Positions 1 through 6,609 of a DNA stretch of 12,178 nucleotides are shown piece after piece (position 1 is the stretch's first letter; each line of letters starts with the position of its first letter). The notes under the pieces were generated by a model, which saw only the letters and a program-made list of their open reading frames with translations, did not search any database and was not told where the DNA came from. The stretch lies in assembly GCA_002311335.1 (NCBI GenBank), contig DBZX01000029.1, positions 5,368-17,545 of the forward strand, read 5' to 3'. The stretch comes from a bacterium UBP10_UBA1149. GTDB lineage: Bacteria; Desulfobacterota; Binatia; UBA1149. A program made the translations under genes and the position numbers.

Positions 1-1
1 C

Positions 2-1051
2 TCCGACCTGCTGTTCACCTCGGGTACCACGGGCAAACCCAAGGGCGTCATGACGGCGCACGGGCAGAACCTGGCCGCTTTCGAAAGCTGGTCGGAGGTG
101 GTCGGCCTGCGCGAGGGCGACCGCTATCTCGTGGTTAACCCGTTTTTTCACAGCTTCGGCTACAAGGCCGGCTGGCTGGCGTCGTTCATGCGAGGGGCCA
201 CCGTGTTGCCCGAGACGGTGTTCGACGTCGACCGGGTGTTGGAGCGGATAGAACGCGACAGGGTCAGCATGCTGCCCGGTCCGCCGACGCTGTACCAGGG
301 TCTGCTGTCCCATCCCGGACTTGCGCAACACGATCTGTCCAGCCTGAGGCTGGCGGTTACCGGCGCGGCCGTCATACCGGTGGAGCTGGTTGAACGCATG
401 CGCGACGAACTCGGCTTCGACACGGTCATTACCGGCTACGGGCTTACCGAGACCTGCGGCATCGTCACCATGTGTCGCTTCGACGACGACCCCGAAACCA
501 TAGCCACCACCTCGGGGCGCGCGATTCCCGGTGTCGATGTCATGTGCGTGGGCCGCATGGGCGACGAGCTGCCGCGCGGTGAGCCGGGAGAGGTCGTGGT
601 GCGCGGTTACAACGTCATGCGCGGTTACTTCAATGACCCGGCGGCCACCGACGAAACGATAACCAACGGCTGGCTTCACACCGGCGACGTGGGCGTGATG
701 GACGAACGCGGCTACCTGAAGATAACCGACCGCATGAAAGACATGTTCATCATGGGCGGCTTTAACTGCTATCCGGCCGAGATCGAGAACCTGATGGCGG
801 CCAACGCTGACCTCGCCCAGGTGGCGGTGGTAGGGGTCCCCGACGAGCGCATGGGTGAGGTGGGCGTGGCCTTCGTGGTGTTGGCTGAGGGCTCGGACCT
901 GACGGACGAAGCGGTGGTGGCCTGGTGTAGAGAGAACATGGCCAACTACAAGGTGCCGCGCAGGGTCGAGCTGGTGGACGAGCTGCCGATGAACGCGTCG
1001 GGCAAGGTAGTAAAGTACCAGTTGCGCGAGCGCGCCGCCGGTCTTTCGTGA
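2..1051 (+). CDS. Acyl-CoA synthetase (AMP-binding), FadD3-like, 5' partial
   Basis: This ATP-dependent acyl-CoA ligase of the ANL superfamily activates a carboxylic acid to its CoA thioester through an acyl-adenylate. The frame is open from base 2, so the gene begins before the window; the first ATG (base 50) is internal. The visible 349 residues start with the phosphate-binding motif FTSGTTGKPKG, followed by the substrate-pocket segment NPFFHSFGYKAG, the adenine motif YGLTETCG, and the hinge stretch GWLHTGDVGVMDERGYL-KITDRMKDMF. Near the C-terminus NASGKVVKYQ carries the catalytic lysine. The NPFFHSFGYKAG, ITDRMKDMFIMGGFNCYPAE and VGVPDERMGEVG segments recall mycobacterial FadD3, which activates the steroid-derived acid HIP. 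That resemblance is from memory and does not fix the substrate. The symporter genes follow after 16 bases, suggesting acid uptake coupled to activation. Confidence 0.93.
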   Translation, partial: SDLLFTSGTTGKPKGVMTAHGQNLAAFESWSEVVGLREGDRYLVVNPFFHSFGYKAGWLASFMRGATVLPETVFDVDRVLERIERDRVSMLPGPPTLYQGLLSHPGLAQHDLSSLRLAVTGAAVIPVELVERMRDELGFDTVITGYGLTETCGIVTMCRFDDDPETIATTSGRAIPGVDVMCVGRMGDELPRGEPGEVVVRGYNVMRGYFNDPAATDETITNGWLHTGDVGVMDERGYLKITDRMKDMFIMGGFNCYPAEIENLMAANADLAQVAVVGVPDERMGEVGVAFVVLAEGSDLTDEAVVAWCRENMANYKVPRRVELVDELPMNASGKVVKYQLRERAAGLS

Positions 1052-1067
1052 GCCGCCGCTGATAACG

Positions 1068-1337
1068 ATGACAAATCCCGACGGTCCCCGTTACCTGCAG
1101 ATCCGGACCTGGCTGGTCTACGCCGCCCTGCTGGTGCTTGCCGTGCCCTGGTACTGGCCGGCCGACAGTACGCTGCTGCTGCTGGGCATGCCGGCGTGGG
1201 TGGTCACGAGCGTCTTCGTTTCGCTGGTCATCTCGATCTACACGGCCTGGCTGTTGCTCTCCCACTGGCCACTACCCGACGATCCTTTCTGCGACCCGGG
1301 CGATAACACCGACGAGTCTACCGGAGAGCAACTGTGA
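1068..1337 (+). CDS. Small DUF3311-like membrane protein, symporter partner
   Basis: This 89-residue protein has two predicted membrane helices, about residues 13-32 and 36-62, joined by a short turn after the motif VPWYWP, and a hydrophilic acidic C-terminal tail. Its size, two-helix layout and position directly before a sodium:solute symporter match DUF3311-type small proteins, which are commonly encoded just upstream of SSS-family transporters (compare the yhdT-panF arrangement). Its role is probably accessory, in stability or assembly of the transporter, but is not established. The stop overlaps the symporter start (GTGA at 1334-1337), so the two are translationally coupled. No clear Shine-Dalgarno sequence precedes the ATG at 1068; translation may be coupled to the synthetase ending 16 bases upstream. 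Confidence 0.82.
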   Translation: MTNPDGPRYLQIRTWLVYAALLVLAVPWYWPADSTLLLLGMPAWVVTSVFVSLVISIYTAWLLLSHWPLPDDPFCDPGDNTDESTGEQL

Positions 1338-2875
1338 CCGGCACCGTGTTGCCTTTCGGCCCGGGAGGGCTCGCGGTCGTGGGTCTCTACCTGGCCTCAC
1401 TGCTCGTGGTGGGCTGGCTGGGTCACCGCGCGCGCCGCGAAGACTCGCTGCGCGACTTCTACCTGGGCGGCGGCAGCATCGGTTTCACGGTACTCGTGCT
1501 CACGCTCTACGCCACCCAGTACAGCGGCAACACCATGTTCGGCTTCACGGGCAAGGCCTACCGCATTGGTTGGACATGGCTGAGTTCGGTTCACTTCATG
1601 ACCGCCATCATCGTGGGCTACCTGTTGTTTGCCCCGTGGTTGCACCGGCTGGCCCAGCGCCATCAGTTCATTACCCCGGCCGATTTTCTTCGCCACCGCT
1701 ACGGCAACCGCGGCATCGACCTGCTGGCGCCGCTGGTCATGACCCTGGCCCTGGCCAACTACCTGCTGGCCCAGCTGGTGGCCATGGGTCGCGCCATGCA
1801 GGGGCTTACCACGGCCGACCCGGTGGTGGCCTTTGCCTGGGGCGTCGTGTTGCTGGCCGGCATCATACTGGTGTACGAGACCATGGGCGGTTTCAGGGCG
1901 GTGGCCTGGACCGACGTCATACAGGGAATAGCGCTGGCCATCGGTTTCGGCGCCCTGCTGGTGATGGTGTTCAGCATGTGGGGTTGGCCGGGCGAGACCA
2001 CGCGCGTGTTGCTGGACGGCGGCGAGCAGTTGCGCGCGCGCGTACTGCCGCCGGGCGCCCGTGCGTCTCGCAACTGGGTGAGCTACGTCATTATTTTCGG
2101 CCTCGGCGCGGCGCTCTATCCCCAGGCCATACAGCGCATCTACGCGGCGCGCTCGGGCGCCGTGCTCAGGCGCAGCCTGGCGGTGATGGTTTTTCTGCCC
2201 CTGCTGAGTTCGCTGGTGGCGGTAACCGTTGGCGTTACGGCTGCAGCGCACGTGCCGGGGCTGGAGGGCGCCGCAGCCGATCGCGTGCTCAGCGTGGTTT
2301 TTCACCAGGTGCAGGCGTCGTCGGCCTTCGGCTACTGGCTGGTAGTGTTGTTGTTTGCCGCCGTGCTGGGCGCACTCATGTCGACGGCCGACTCCTGCCT
2401 GTTGACGATCTCGTCGATGATAACGCGTGACCTCTACCAGGGCTTTCTGCGACCCGACGCCGGCCAGGCCCATCTCACGCGCGTGGGCAAGCTGGTGTCC
2501 TGGGCCATGGTGGCAGCGGCCGCGGGCACGGCCATCTGGATGGAAGGGCAGCCGGGGCGGCCCACGCTGGTGAGGTTGCTCGACATGAAGTTCGACATGC
2601 TGGTGCAGCTGGTGCCGGCTTTCATGCTGGGAATGCACTGGGGCCGGTTGGGTGGCAACGCGGTGCTGGCCGGCATGCTGGCCGGGCTGGCGCTCACCTT
2701 CGGCCTTTACGGCAACGCCACTGTAGATGCCTGGGGCGTGCACCACGGACTGATCGGCCTGTTGCTCAACCTGGCGGTTGCGGTGGCCTGGTCGTTTGCG
2801 TGGCCGGGCGTCAAGGAGCGAGAATGGACGGCGAGCAGGGGGTACGAAGATGGACGCAGCCACGGCACGAACTGA
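1334..2875 (+). CDS. Sodium:solute symporter family (SSS) protein
   Basis: This 513-residue inner-membrane transporter of the SSS family (LeuT fold, usually 13 helices) is close to the usual family length. It imports a small solute with Na+. The N-terminal helix begins near residue 12, and the segment DFYLGGGSIGF at about 41-51 is the typical SSS motif before the second helix. LYATQYSGNTMFGFTGKAY (about 58-76) lines the first substrate/Na+ region. The signature MSTADSCLLTISSMITRDLY at about 349-368 corresponds to the Na+-site helix in the family. The start is GTG at 1334, overlapping the stop of the small DUF3311-like gene. The substrate cannot be read from sequence; the neighbouring acyl-CoA ligase suggests a monocarboxylate or another organic acid. 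A pantothenate-type or acetate-type assignment is possible but unsupported. Confidence 0.9.
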   Translation: MTGTVLPFGPGGLAVVGLYLASLLVVGWLGHRARREDSLRDFYLGGGSIGFTVLVLTLYATQYSGNTMFGFTGKAYRIGWTWLSSVHFMTAIIVGYLLFAPWLHRLAQRHQFITPADFLRHRYGNRGIDLLAPLVMTLALANYLLAQLVAMGRAMQGLTTADPVVAFAWGVVLLAGIILVYETMGGFRAVAWTDVIQGIALAIGFGALLVMVFSMWGWPGETTRVLLDGGEQLRARVLPPGARASRNWVSYVIIFGLGAALYPQAIQRIYAARSGAVLRRSLAVMVFLPLLSSLVAVTVGVTAAAHVPGLEGAAADRVLSVVFHQVQASSAFGYWLVVLLFAAVLGALMSTADSCLLTISSMITRDLYQGFLRPDAGQAHLTRVGKLVSWAMVAAAAGTAIWMEGQPGRPTLVRLLDMKFDMLVQLVPAFMLGMHWGRLGGNAVLAGMLAGLALTFGLYGNATVDAWGVHHGLIGLLLNLAVAVAWSFAWPGVKEREWTASRGYEDGRSHGTN

Positions 2876-3551
2876 ACTTGCAGCGATAGAGACCGCGCTC
2901 GACACCGGCGGATACAAGCCGGGGCCGTGGGCGGCGTTCCTGCGTGGGGCGAGGGGACTCGCGGCGGCCGAGCGTCGTGAGCTTGCCGAAGACGTGAGCC
3001 GCGTGAGCGATAAGCTGCACGGTCGCAGCCCGAGGCGCACGTTGCCGGTGGCTCCAGCGCTGGCCGGTGAGCTGCTGGCGACGGCGGCGGCGCTGGCCTT
3101 GTGTTGCTGGGGGCTGGAGCAGTCGTCGGCAGTGGCCGTGTTAGTGGCCATGCTGCTGCTCGTGGGCACCCTGCAACCGCTGGTCAAGGTGGGCACCGGC
3201 TTGCTGCTGGGCGTGCGTTACTCTTACGCCTTTCTCATGGGCCTGGAGCCGCGCTTCAAGATGCGCTACGGCAGCTACCTCGCCGCTGCGCCGGCCGCGC
3301 GCGTGCTGCTGCACCTGTCGGGCACGGTTGGTTCGCCCCTGGGGGCCTGGCTGGTCGGTCGCGCGGCAGCGGACGCGGGAATGTCGACCGTGGCCCTGAT
3401 GTGTACCCTGGTGTTCTGGCCGCTGGTGTTGACCAACGTCGTGATGGCGGTGGCGGCGCTGGCCGGGCGCAGCAAGCTCGGGCCCGTGGTGTTGCGCGAC
3501 AGCAGTGGTGGTGCCGCTGCCCAGGAACTCAAGGCCGCGCTGGCGGGCTGA
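2850..3551 (+). CDS. Hypothetical four-helix membrane protein
   Basis: I do not recognise this 233-residue protein. The first about 68 residues are soluble, helical and charged (RRELAEDVSRVSDKLHGR at about 42-59). Hydrophobic segments follow at about 70-88, 93-122, 148-170 and 178-206, with a short hydrophilic tail ending QELKAALAG. A loop between helices (YSYAFLMGLEPRFKMRYGSY, about 124-143) is the most distinctive stretch. The ATG at 2850 is chosen because a purine-rich AGCAGGGGG-type site precedes it by about 6 bases; an in-frame upstream start at 2778 would add 24 low-complexity Arg/Gly residues and is unlikely. The gene overlaps the symporter's last 26 bases in another frame, so it belongs to the same operon and may be a transporter accessory or an independent membrane protein. 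Confidence 0.8.
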   Translation: MDAATARTELAAIETALDTGGYKPGPWAAFLRGARGLAAAERRELAEDVSRVSDKLHGRSPRRTLPVAPALAGELLATAAALALCCWGLEQSSAVAVLVAMLLLVGTLQPLVKVGTGLLLGVRYSYAFLMGLEPRFKMRYGSYLAAAPAARVLLHLSGTVGSPLGAWLVGRAAADAGMSTVALMCTLVFWPLVLTNVVMAVAALAGRSKLGPVVLRDSSGGAAAQELKAALAG

Positions 3552-3552
3552 A

Positions 3553-3614
3553 GGGGAGGCAGCCCCGCCCGCCAGGGTCAGGCCGGGTCCGGGCCTGTGC
3601 TGTTACCATAGTAA
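3553..3614. terminator. Convergent intergenic hairpins, possible terminator
   Basis: The 74-base gap between the converging membrane-protein and desaturase genes holds a G4/C4 hairpin (3553-3556 with 3563-3566) directly after the stop and a second perfect 6-bp stem CAGGCC/GGCCTG (3579-3584 and 3592-3597) with a 7-base loop. Neither is followed by a clean T-run on either strand, so an intrinsic terminator role is only plausible. A small TTAC-CATA-GTAA palindrome follows at 3603-3614. Confidence 0.3.
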
Positions 3615-3625
3615 TGCGGGCCAAC

Positions 3626-4789
3626 TCAGGCAGCGGCGGGCAACGGCTGCCAGTCGGCAAGCATATCCGACAGTGACTCGAGCGTTGCCAGCCGCCCTGA
3701 CAAACGAGCCAGGCTATCCATGCGCCGGCGGGCCCGCCGGCCGAGCTTGTCGCGCAGCTCGCGGCCGCGGGTTTCTACCGCGAGGGTGATGGCGGCCGCG
3801 CTCAGGCTCGCGGGCAGCGGCAACTCGCTCACTCGGCCGAGGGTCTTGAGCGCTCGCGACCGGCTGCGCACTATCTGCCGGTGCAAGCGCAATTGCAGTT
3901 CGCGTACGCGAGCGAGTTTCTCCGAGGTCTCGCCTTCCCAGCTCAGCAGCGAGTGCACGCTGCGTCGCCATCGGGTGCTGAAGCCCACGCGCTGCAGGTT
4001 CCAGGCAACGCCCAGCTTCGACAACGACCAGATCAGCCACTTGCTCGGGTCGAACTGTGTCCGCTCAACTCCCGCGCGGTAGTCGCCGGGGAAGGCGTGG
4101 TGGTAGTTGTGCCAGCCTTCGCCAAAGGTGACCAGCGCCACCAGCCAGCTGTCGGCGGCCGAAACAGCCGGGTTCCACGGGCGGCGGCGTCCCAGGTGAG
4201 CCCAGGAGTTTACGAACCAGGTGCCGTGGTGCACGGCTACCAGCCGCACCACACCAGCCAGCAGCAGGCCTCCCACACCACAGATGGCCCAGGGCAGTAC
4301 GAAGCCGGTAGTGATGGCCAGCGGTATGTACCAACGATCCTGCCAGGCCAGCATGCGGTCTTCGGCCAGGTGGGTGGGCAGCTCCCCGATCATGCCCTGG
4401 TTGGTGAATAACCAGCCGACGTGCGCGTACCAGAAGCCGCGGCCTATGTTGTAGGGGTCGCGATCCTGGTCGGTGTGGGCGTGGTGGTGCAGGTGGTCGG
4501 AGGTCCAGCTGAGAGCTGAGCCCTGCCACGCGGCCGAGCCGGCGACGAGCAGCGCCGCCTTGAACCAGGGCCGGCATTCGAAGGTGCGGTGCGCCACCAG
4601 TCGGTGGTAGCCCACGGTGATGGCCATGGCGCTCGCGATGTACATGCCCAGCGCCAGCGCGACCTCGGCCCAGGTGACGCCGAAGAACCATGCGTAGAGT
4701 GGCCACAGCAAGGCGGCTATCGTGGTCGTGCCTATGAACAGTATGGCGGGCCAGTTCAGGGGTGGGTGGGGCTCGGGTGTATTCGACAT
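3626..4789 (-). CDS. Acyl-CoA delta-9 desaturase (SCD/OLE1-like) with C-terminal extension
   Basis: This is a membrane di-iron fatty acyl desaturase, 387 residues, that would introduce a cis double bond into a saturated acyl chain using O2 and electrons from a redox partner. The three histidine boxes are complete: HRLVAH (62-67), HLHHH (99-103) in the context WTSDHLHHHAHTDQDRDPYN, and HNYHH (227-231) in GEGWHNYHHAFPGDYR. GFWYAHVGW (about 118-126) is the conserved segment after box 2. Hydrophobic pairs lie at about 14-60 and 155-188. The ATG at 4789 is preferred; an in-frame GTG at 4816 would add nine residues. After about residue 285 comes a 100-residue Arg/Leu-rich helical region absent from short bacterial family members. 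No cytochrome b5 motif (HPGG) is seen there. It is divergent from the DUF35-thiolase operon. Confidence 0.93.
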   Translation of the reverse strand: MSNTPEPHPPLNWPAILFIGTTTIAALLWPLYAWFFGVTWAEVALALGMYIASAMAITVGYHRLVAHRTFECRPWFKAALLVAGSAAWQGSALSWTSDHLHHHAHTDQDRDPYNIGRGFWYAHVGWLFTNQGMIGELPTHLAEDRMLAWQDRWYIPLAITTGFVLPWAICGVGGLLLAGVVRLVAVHHGTWFVNSWAHLGRRRPWNPAVSAADSWLVALVTFGEGWHNYHHAFPGDYRAGVERTQFDPSKWLIWSLSKLGVAWNLQRVGFSTRWRRSVHSLLSWEGETSEKLARVRELQLRLHRQIVRSRSRALKTLGRVSELPLPASLSAAAITLAVETRGRELRDKLGRRARRRMDSLARLSGRLATLESLSDMLADWQPLPAAA

Positions 4790-4866
4790 TCGCCCAGAAT
4801 ACTCTCGCGCGCCCACGGCTGCCAGCTCCAGACGCGAAGAGCGCCGATAAGCTCACAGGGCTGCTT

Positions 4867-4895
4867 TTGAGTGACCGCCGCCGGGCCTCTATACT
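4867..4895 (+). promoter_or_regulatory. Sigma70-like promoter for the DUF35-thiolase operon
   Basis: TTGAGT (4867-4872) and TATACT (4890-4895) are separated by exactly 17 bases and match four and five of six consensus positions. Transcription would start near 4902, giving a leader of about 60 nt before the ATG at 4963. No equally good promoter was found on the opposite strand for the desaturase. Confidence 0.6.
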
Positions 4896-4915
4896 GCGAC
4901 TTGCCACGCTTGGAG

Positions 4916-4947
4916 AGCGCCGCGGGCCTCCAGGAAGCGCCGCGGGC
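4916..4947 (+). repeat. 12-bp direct repeat in the operon leader
   Basis: AGCGCCGCGGGC occurs at 4916-4927 and again at 4936-4947, exactly 20 bases apart (about two helical turns), between the predicted transcription start and the ribosome-binding site GAGG (about 4949-4953). It could be a paired protein-binding site or a simple local duplication; CCGCGG within each copy is itself palindromic. Confidence 0.65.
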
Positions 4948-4962
4948 AGAGGAATAAAGACG

Positions 4963-5406
4963 ATGAGCAAGAACAGGGTAGCCGCAGCTGAGGGTTGGTT
5001 TACGATGGACGCCGACGAGCCGCGCCTGCTGGGTACGCGCGGGATCGACAGTGGCAGTTACTTCTTTCCGCCTTCCATGGCCACCTCGGCAAACCCCGCC
5101 CACCCGTTTGAGGAGCGAGAGCCGGTCGAGCTCAGCCGCAGGGGGCGCGTGTGGTCGCTGGCCACCAACCACTACCAGCCGCCCGAGCCCTACATGTCGC
5201 CCGAACCGTTTGAGCCATACACCGTGCTGGCCGTCGAGCTCGAGGAAGAAAAGATGGTCATCCTGGGCCAGCTCGCCGACGGTGTTGCCCCCGAGACAGT
5301 GAAGGTCGGCGACCCCGTGGAGCTGGTGCTGGGCACCCTGTACGAGGACGACGACAACGAGTACCTGGTCTGGAAGTGGCAGCCGGCCACCGGAGGGAAG
5401 GGTTGA
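4963..5406 (+). CDS. DUF35 OB-fold protein with degenerate zinc ribbon
   Basis: This 147-residue protein belongs to the DUF35 (Zn-ribbon plus OB-fold) acyl-CoA-associated family, whose members typically partner with a thiolase-like protein (for example ChsH2 with Ltp2 in steroid side-chain cleavage). Residues 21-47 align by eye to the rubredoxin-like ribbon, normally RC-x2-CG-x-YFFPP...C-x-NP-x-C, but the four metal cysteines read Gly27, Ser30, Ser42 and His47, and the protein contains no cysteine at all. The OB-fold follows, with LSRRGRVWS at about 60-68, NHYQPPEPY and the YTVLAVELEEEKMVILGQL strands, and ends in EYLVWKWQP. The start at 4963 is supported by an AGAGGA site 8-10 bases upstream; an open frame back to 4762 is non-conserved-looking leader. 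The stop overlaps the thiolase ATG (TGATG). Confidence 0.88.
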   Translation: MSKNRVAAAEGWFTMDADEPRLLGTRGIDSGSYFFPPSMATSANPAHPFEEREPVELSRRGRVWSLATNHYQPPEPYMSPEPFEPYTVLAVELEEEKMVILGQLADGVAPETVKVGDPVELVLGTLYEDDDNEYLVWKWQPATGGKG

Positions 5407-6593
5407 TGTCGCGCGACGTGGCCGTGCTTGGCGTTGGCATGCACCCCTGGGGAAAGTGGGGGCGCAACTTTGTTGAGTACGGCAAGGTGGCTGCCCGCGA
5501 CGCGCTGGCCGATGCCGGTCTCCAGTGGAGCGACATCCAGTTCGTGGCCGGTGCCGATACCATGCGCAACGGCTACCCGGGCTACGTGGCCGGGGCCACC
5601 TTTGCCCAGGCGCTGGGTTTTATCGGCAACCAGGCGGCGAGCTGCTACGGCGCCTGCGCCAGCGGTGCCCAGGCCATAGACCTGGCCCGCGCGCAGATAC
5701 TGTCGGGCAAGTGTGAAGTGGCCCTGGTAATCGGCGCCGACACCACGCCCAAGGGTTTTCTCGCGCCCAACAAGGGTGAGCGCGGTGACGACCCCGACTG
5801 GCTGCGCTTTCGCCTGCTGGGCGCCACCAACCCTACCTACTTCGCGTTCTACGCCCGCCGCCGCATGGACCTGTACGGAGCCACCTCGGCTGATTTTGCC
5901 AGGGTGAAGGTGAAGAACTCGCGCCACGGGCTCGAGAACCCGCGCGCCCGCTACCGTAAGGAGGTCACCGAAGAGGAGGTGCTGTCCTCACCGCTGGTGA
6001 GCGAGCCGCTGCACCTGCTCGAGATCTGTGCCACCAGCGACGGTGGCGCCGCCATGGTGCTTACCAGCATGGATTACGCCCGCCGCATGACCACCGACCC
6101 GGTGCGCGTAGCGGGAGTGGCTACGATAACGCCCACCTATCCGAACACGGTGATCGAGATGCCCAACTTTTCAACCGATTCGGCGCACGGCGTGCCCCTG
6201 CCGGGGCGTAGTTTTCGCGATTCTATAGCGGCGGCGGCATACGAGGACGCGGGCATCGGCCCCGACGAGGTCGACACCGCCGAGGTCTACGACCTGTCGA
6301 CGGCGCTTGAGCTCGACTGGTACGAAAACCTGGGACTGTGCGCGCCCGGCGAGGCCGAGCGCCTGCTCAACGATGGCGACACCACGCTGGGCGGCCGCGT
6401 ACCGGTTAACCCCAGCGGTGGCCTGGCCTGCTTTGGCGAGGCCGTGCCGGCCCAGGCCATAGCCCAGGTCTGCGAGCTGACCTGGCAGTTGCGCGGGCAG
6501 GCCGACGGCCGCCAGGTGGAGGGCGCGCGCGTGGGCGTGAGCGCCAACCAGGGCCTGTTCGGCCACGGATCCTCGGTGGTTGTCAGGATCTGA
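5406..6593 (+). CDS. Ltp-family thiolase-like protein (lipid-transfer/SCP-x thiolase)
   Basis: This 395-residue thiolase-fold protein is of the non-specific lipid-transfer (Ltp, SCP2-thiolase) branch. Members perform thiolytic or retro-aldol cleavage of acyl-CoAs together with a DUF35 partner. The nucleophile-position cysteine is Cys84 in GACASGAQA. CATSDGGAAMVL (about 208-219) and EVYDLSTALE (293-302) are family landmarks. The usual GHP histidine position reads GEAVPAQ (Glu345), and the second catalytic cysteine region reads NQGLFGHGSS (Asn381 where CxG is usual). This points to Ltp-like aldolase or altered thiolase chemistry rather than a classical acetyl-CoA C-acetyltransferase. The ATG at 5406 overlaps the DUF35 stop by one base and follows a GGAGGGAAGGG site, so the pair is co-translated. 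The natural substrate is unknown; a branched or steroid-like acyl-CoA is possible. Confidence 0.9.
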   Translation: MSRDVAVLGVGMHPWGKWGRNFVEYGKVAARDALADAGLQWSDIQFVAGADTMRNGYPGYVAGATFAQALGFIGNQAASCYGACASGAQAIDLARAQILSGKCEVALVIGADTTPKGFLAPNKGERGDDPDWLRFRLLGATNPTYFAFYARRRMDLYGATSADFARVKVKNSRHGLENPRARYRKEVTEEEVLSSPLVSEPLHLLEICATSDGGAAMVLTSMDYARRMTTDPVRVAGVATITPTYPNTVIEMPNFSTDSAHGVPLPGRSFRDSIAAAAYEDAGIGPDEVDTAEVYDLSTALELDWYENLGLCAPGEAERLLNDGDTTLGGRVPVNPSGGLACFGEAVPAQAIAQVCELTWQLRGQADGRQVEGARVGVSANQGLFGHGSSVVVRI

Positions 6594-6609
6594 AACGGAC
6601 GTAATCGCG

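Noticed and set aside
1138..2430. 430-residue + strand open frame across the DUF3311-like and symporter genes
   Set aside because: Arg/Gly/Pro/His-rich composition, no domain, and fully explained as an out-of-frame shadow of the symporter.
1397..3196. 599-residue minus-strand open frame antisense to the symporter and the membrane protein
   Set aside because: Its translation is His/Gln/Arg/Ala-rich low complexity, the product of a GC-rich gene read in antisense; the + strand frames have clear SSS motifs.
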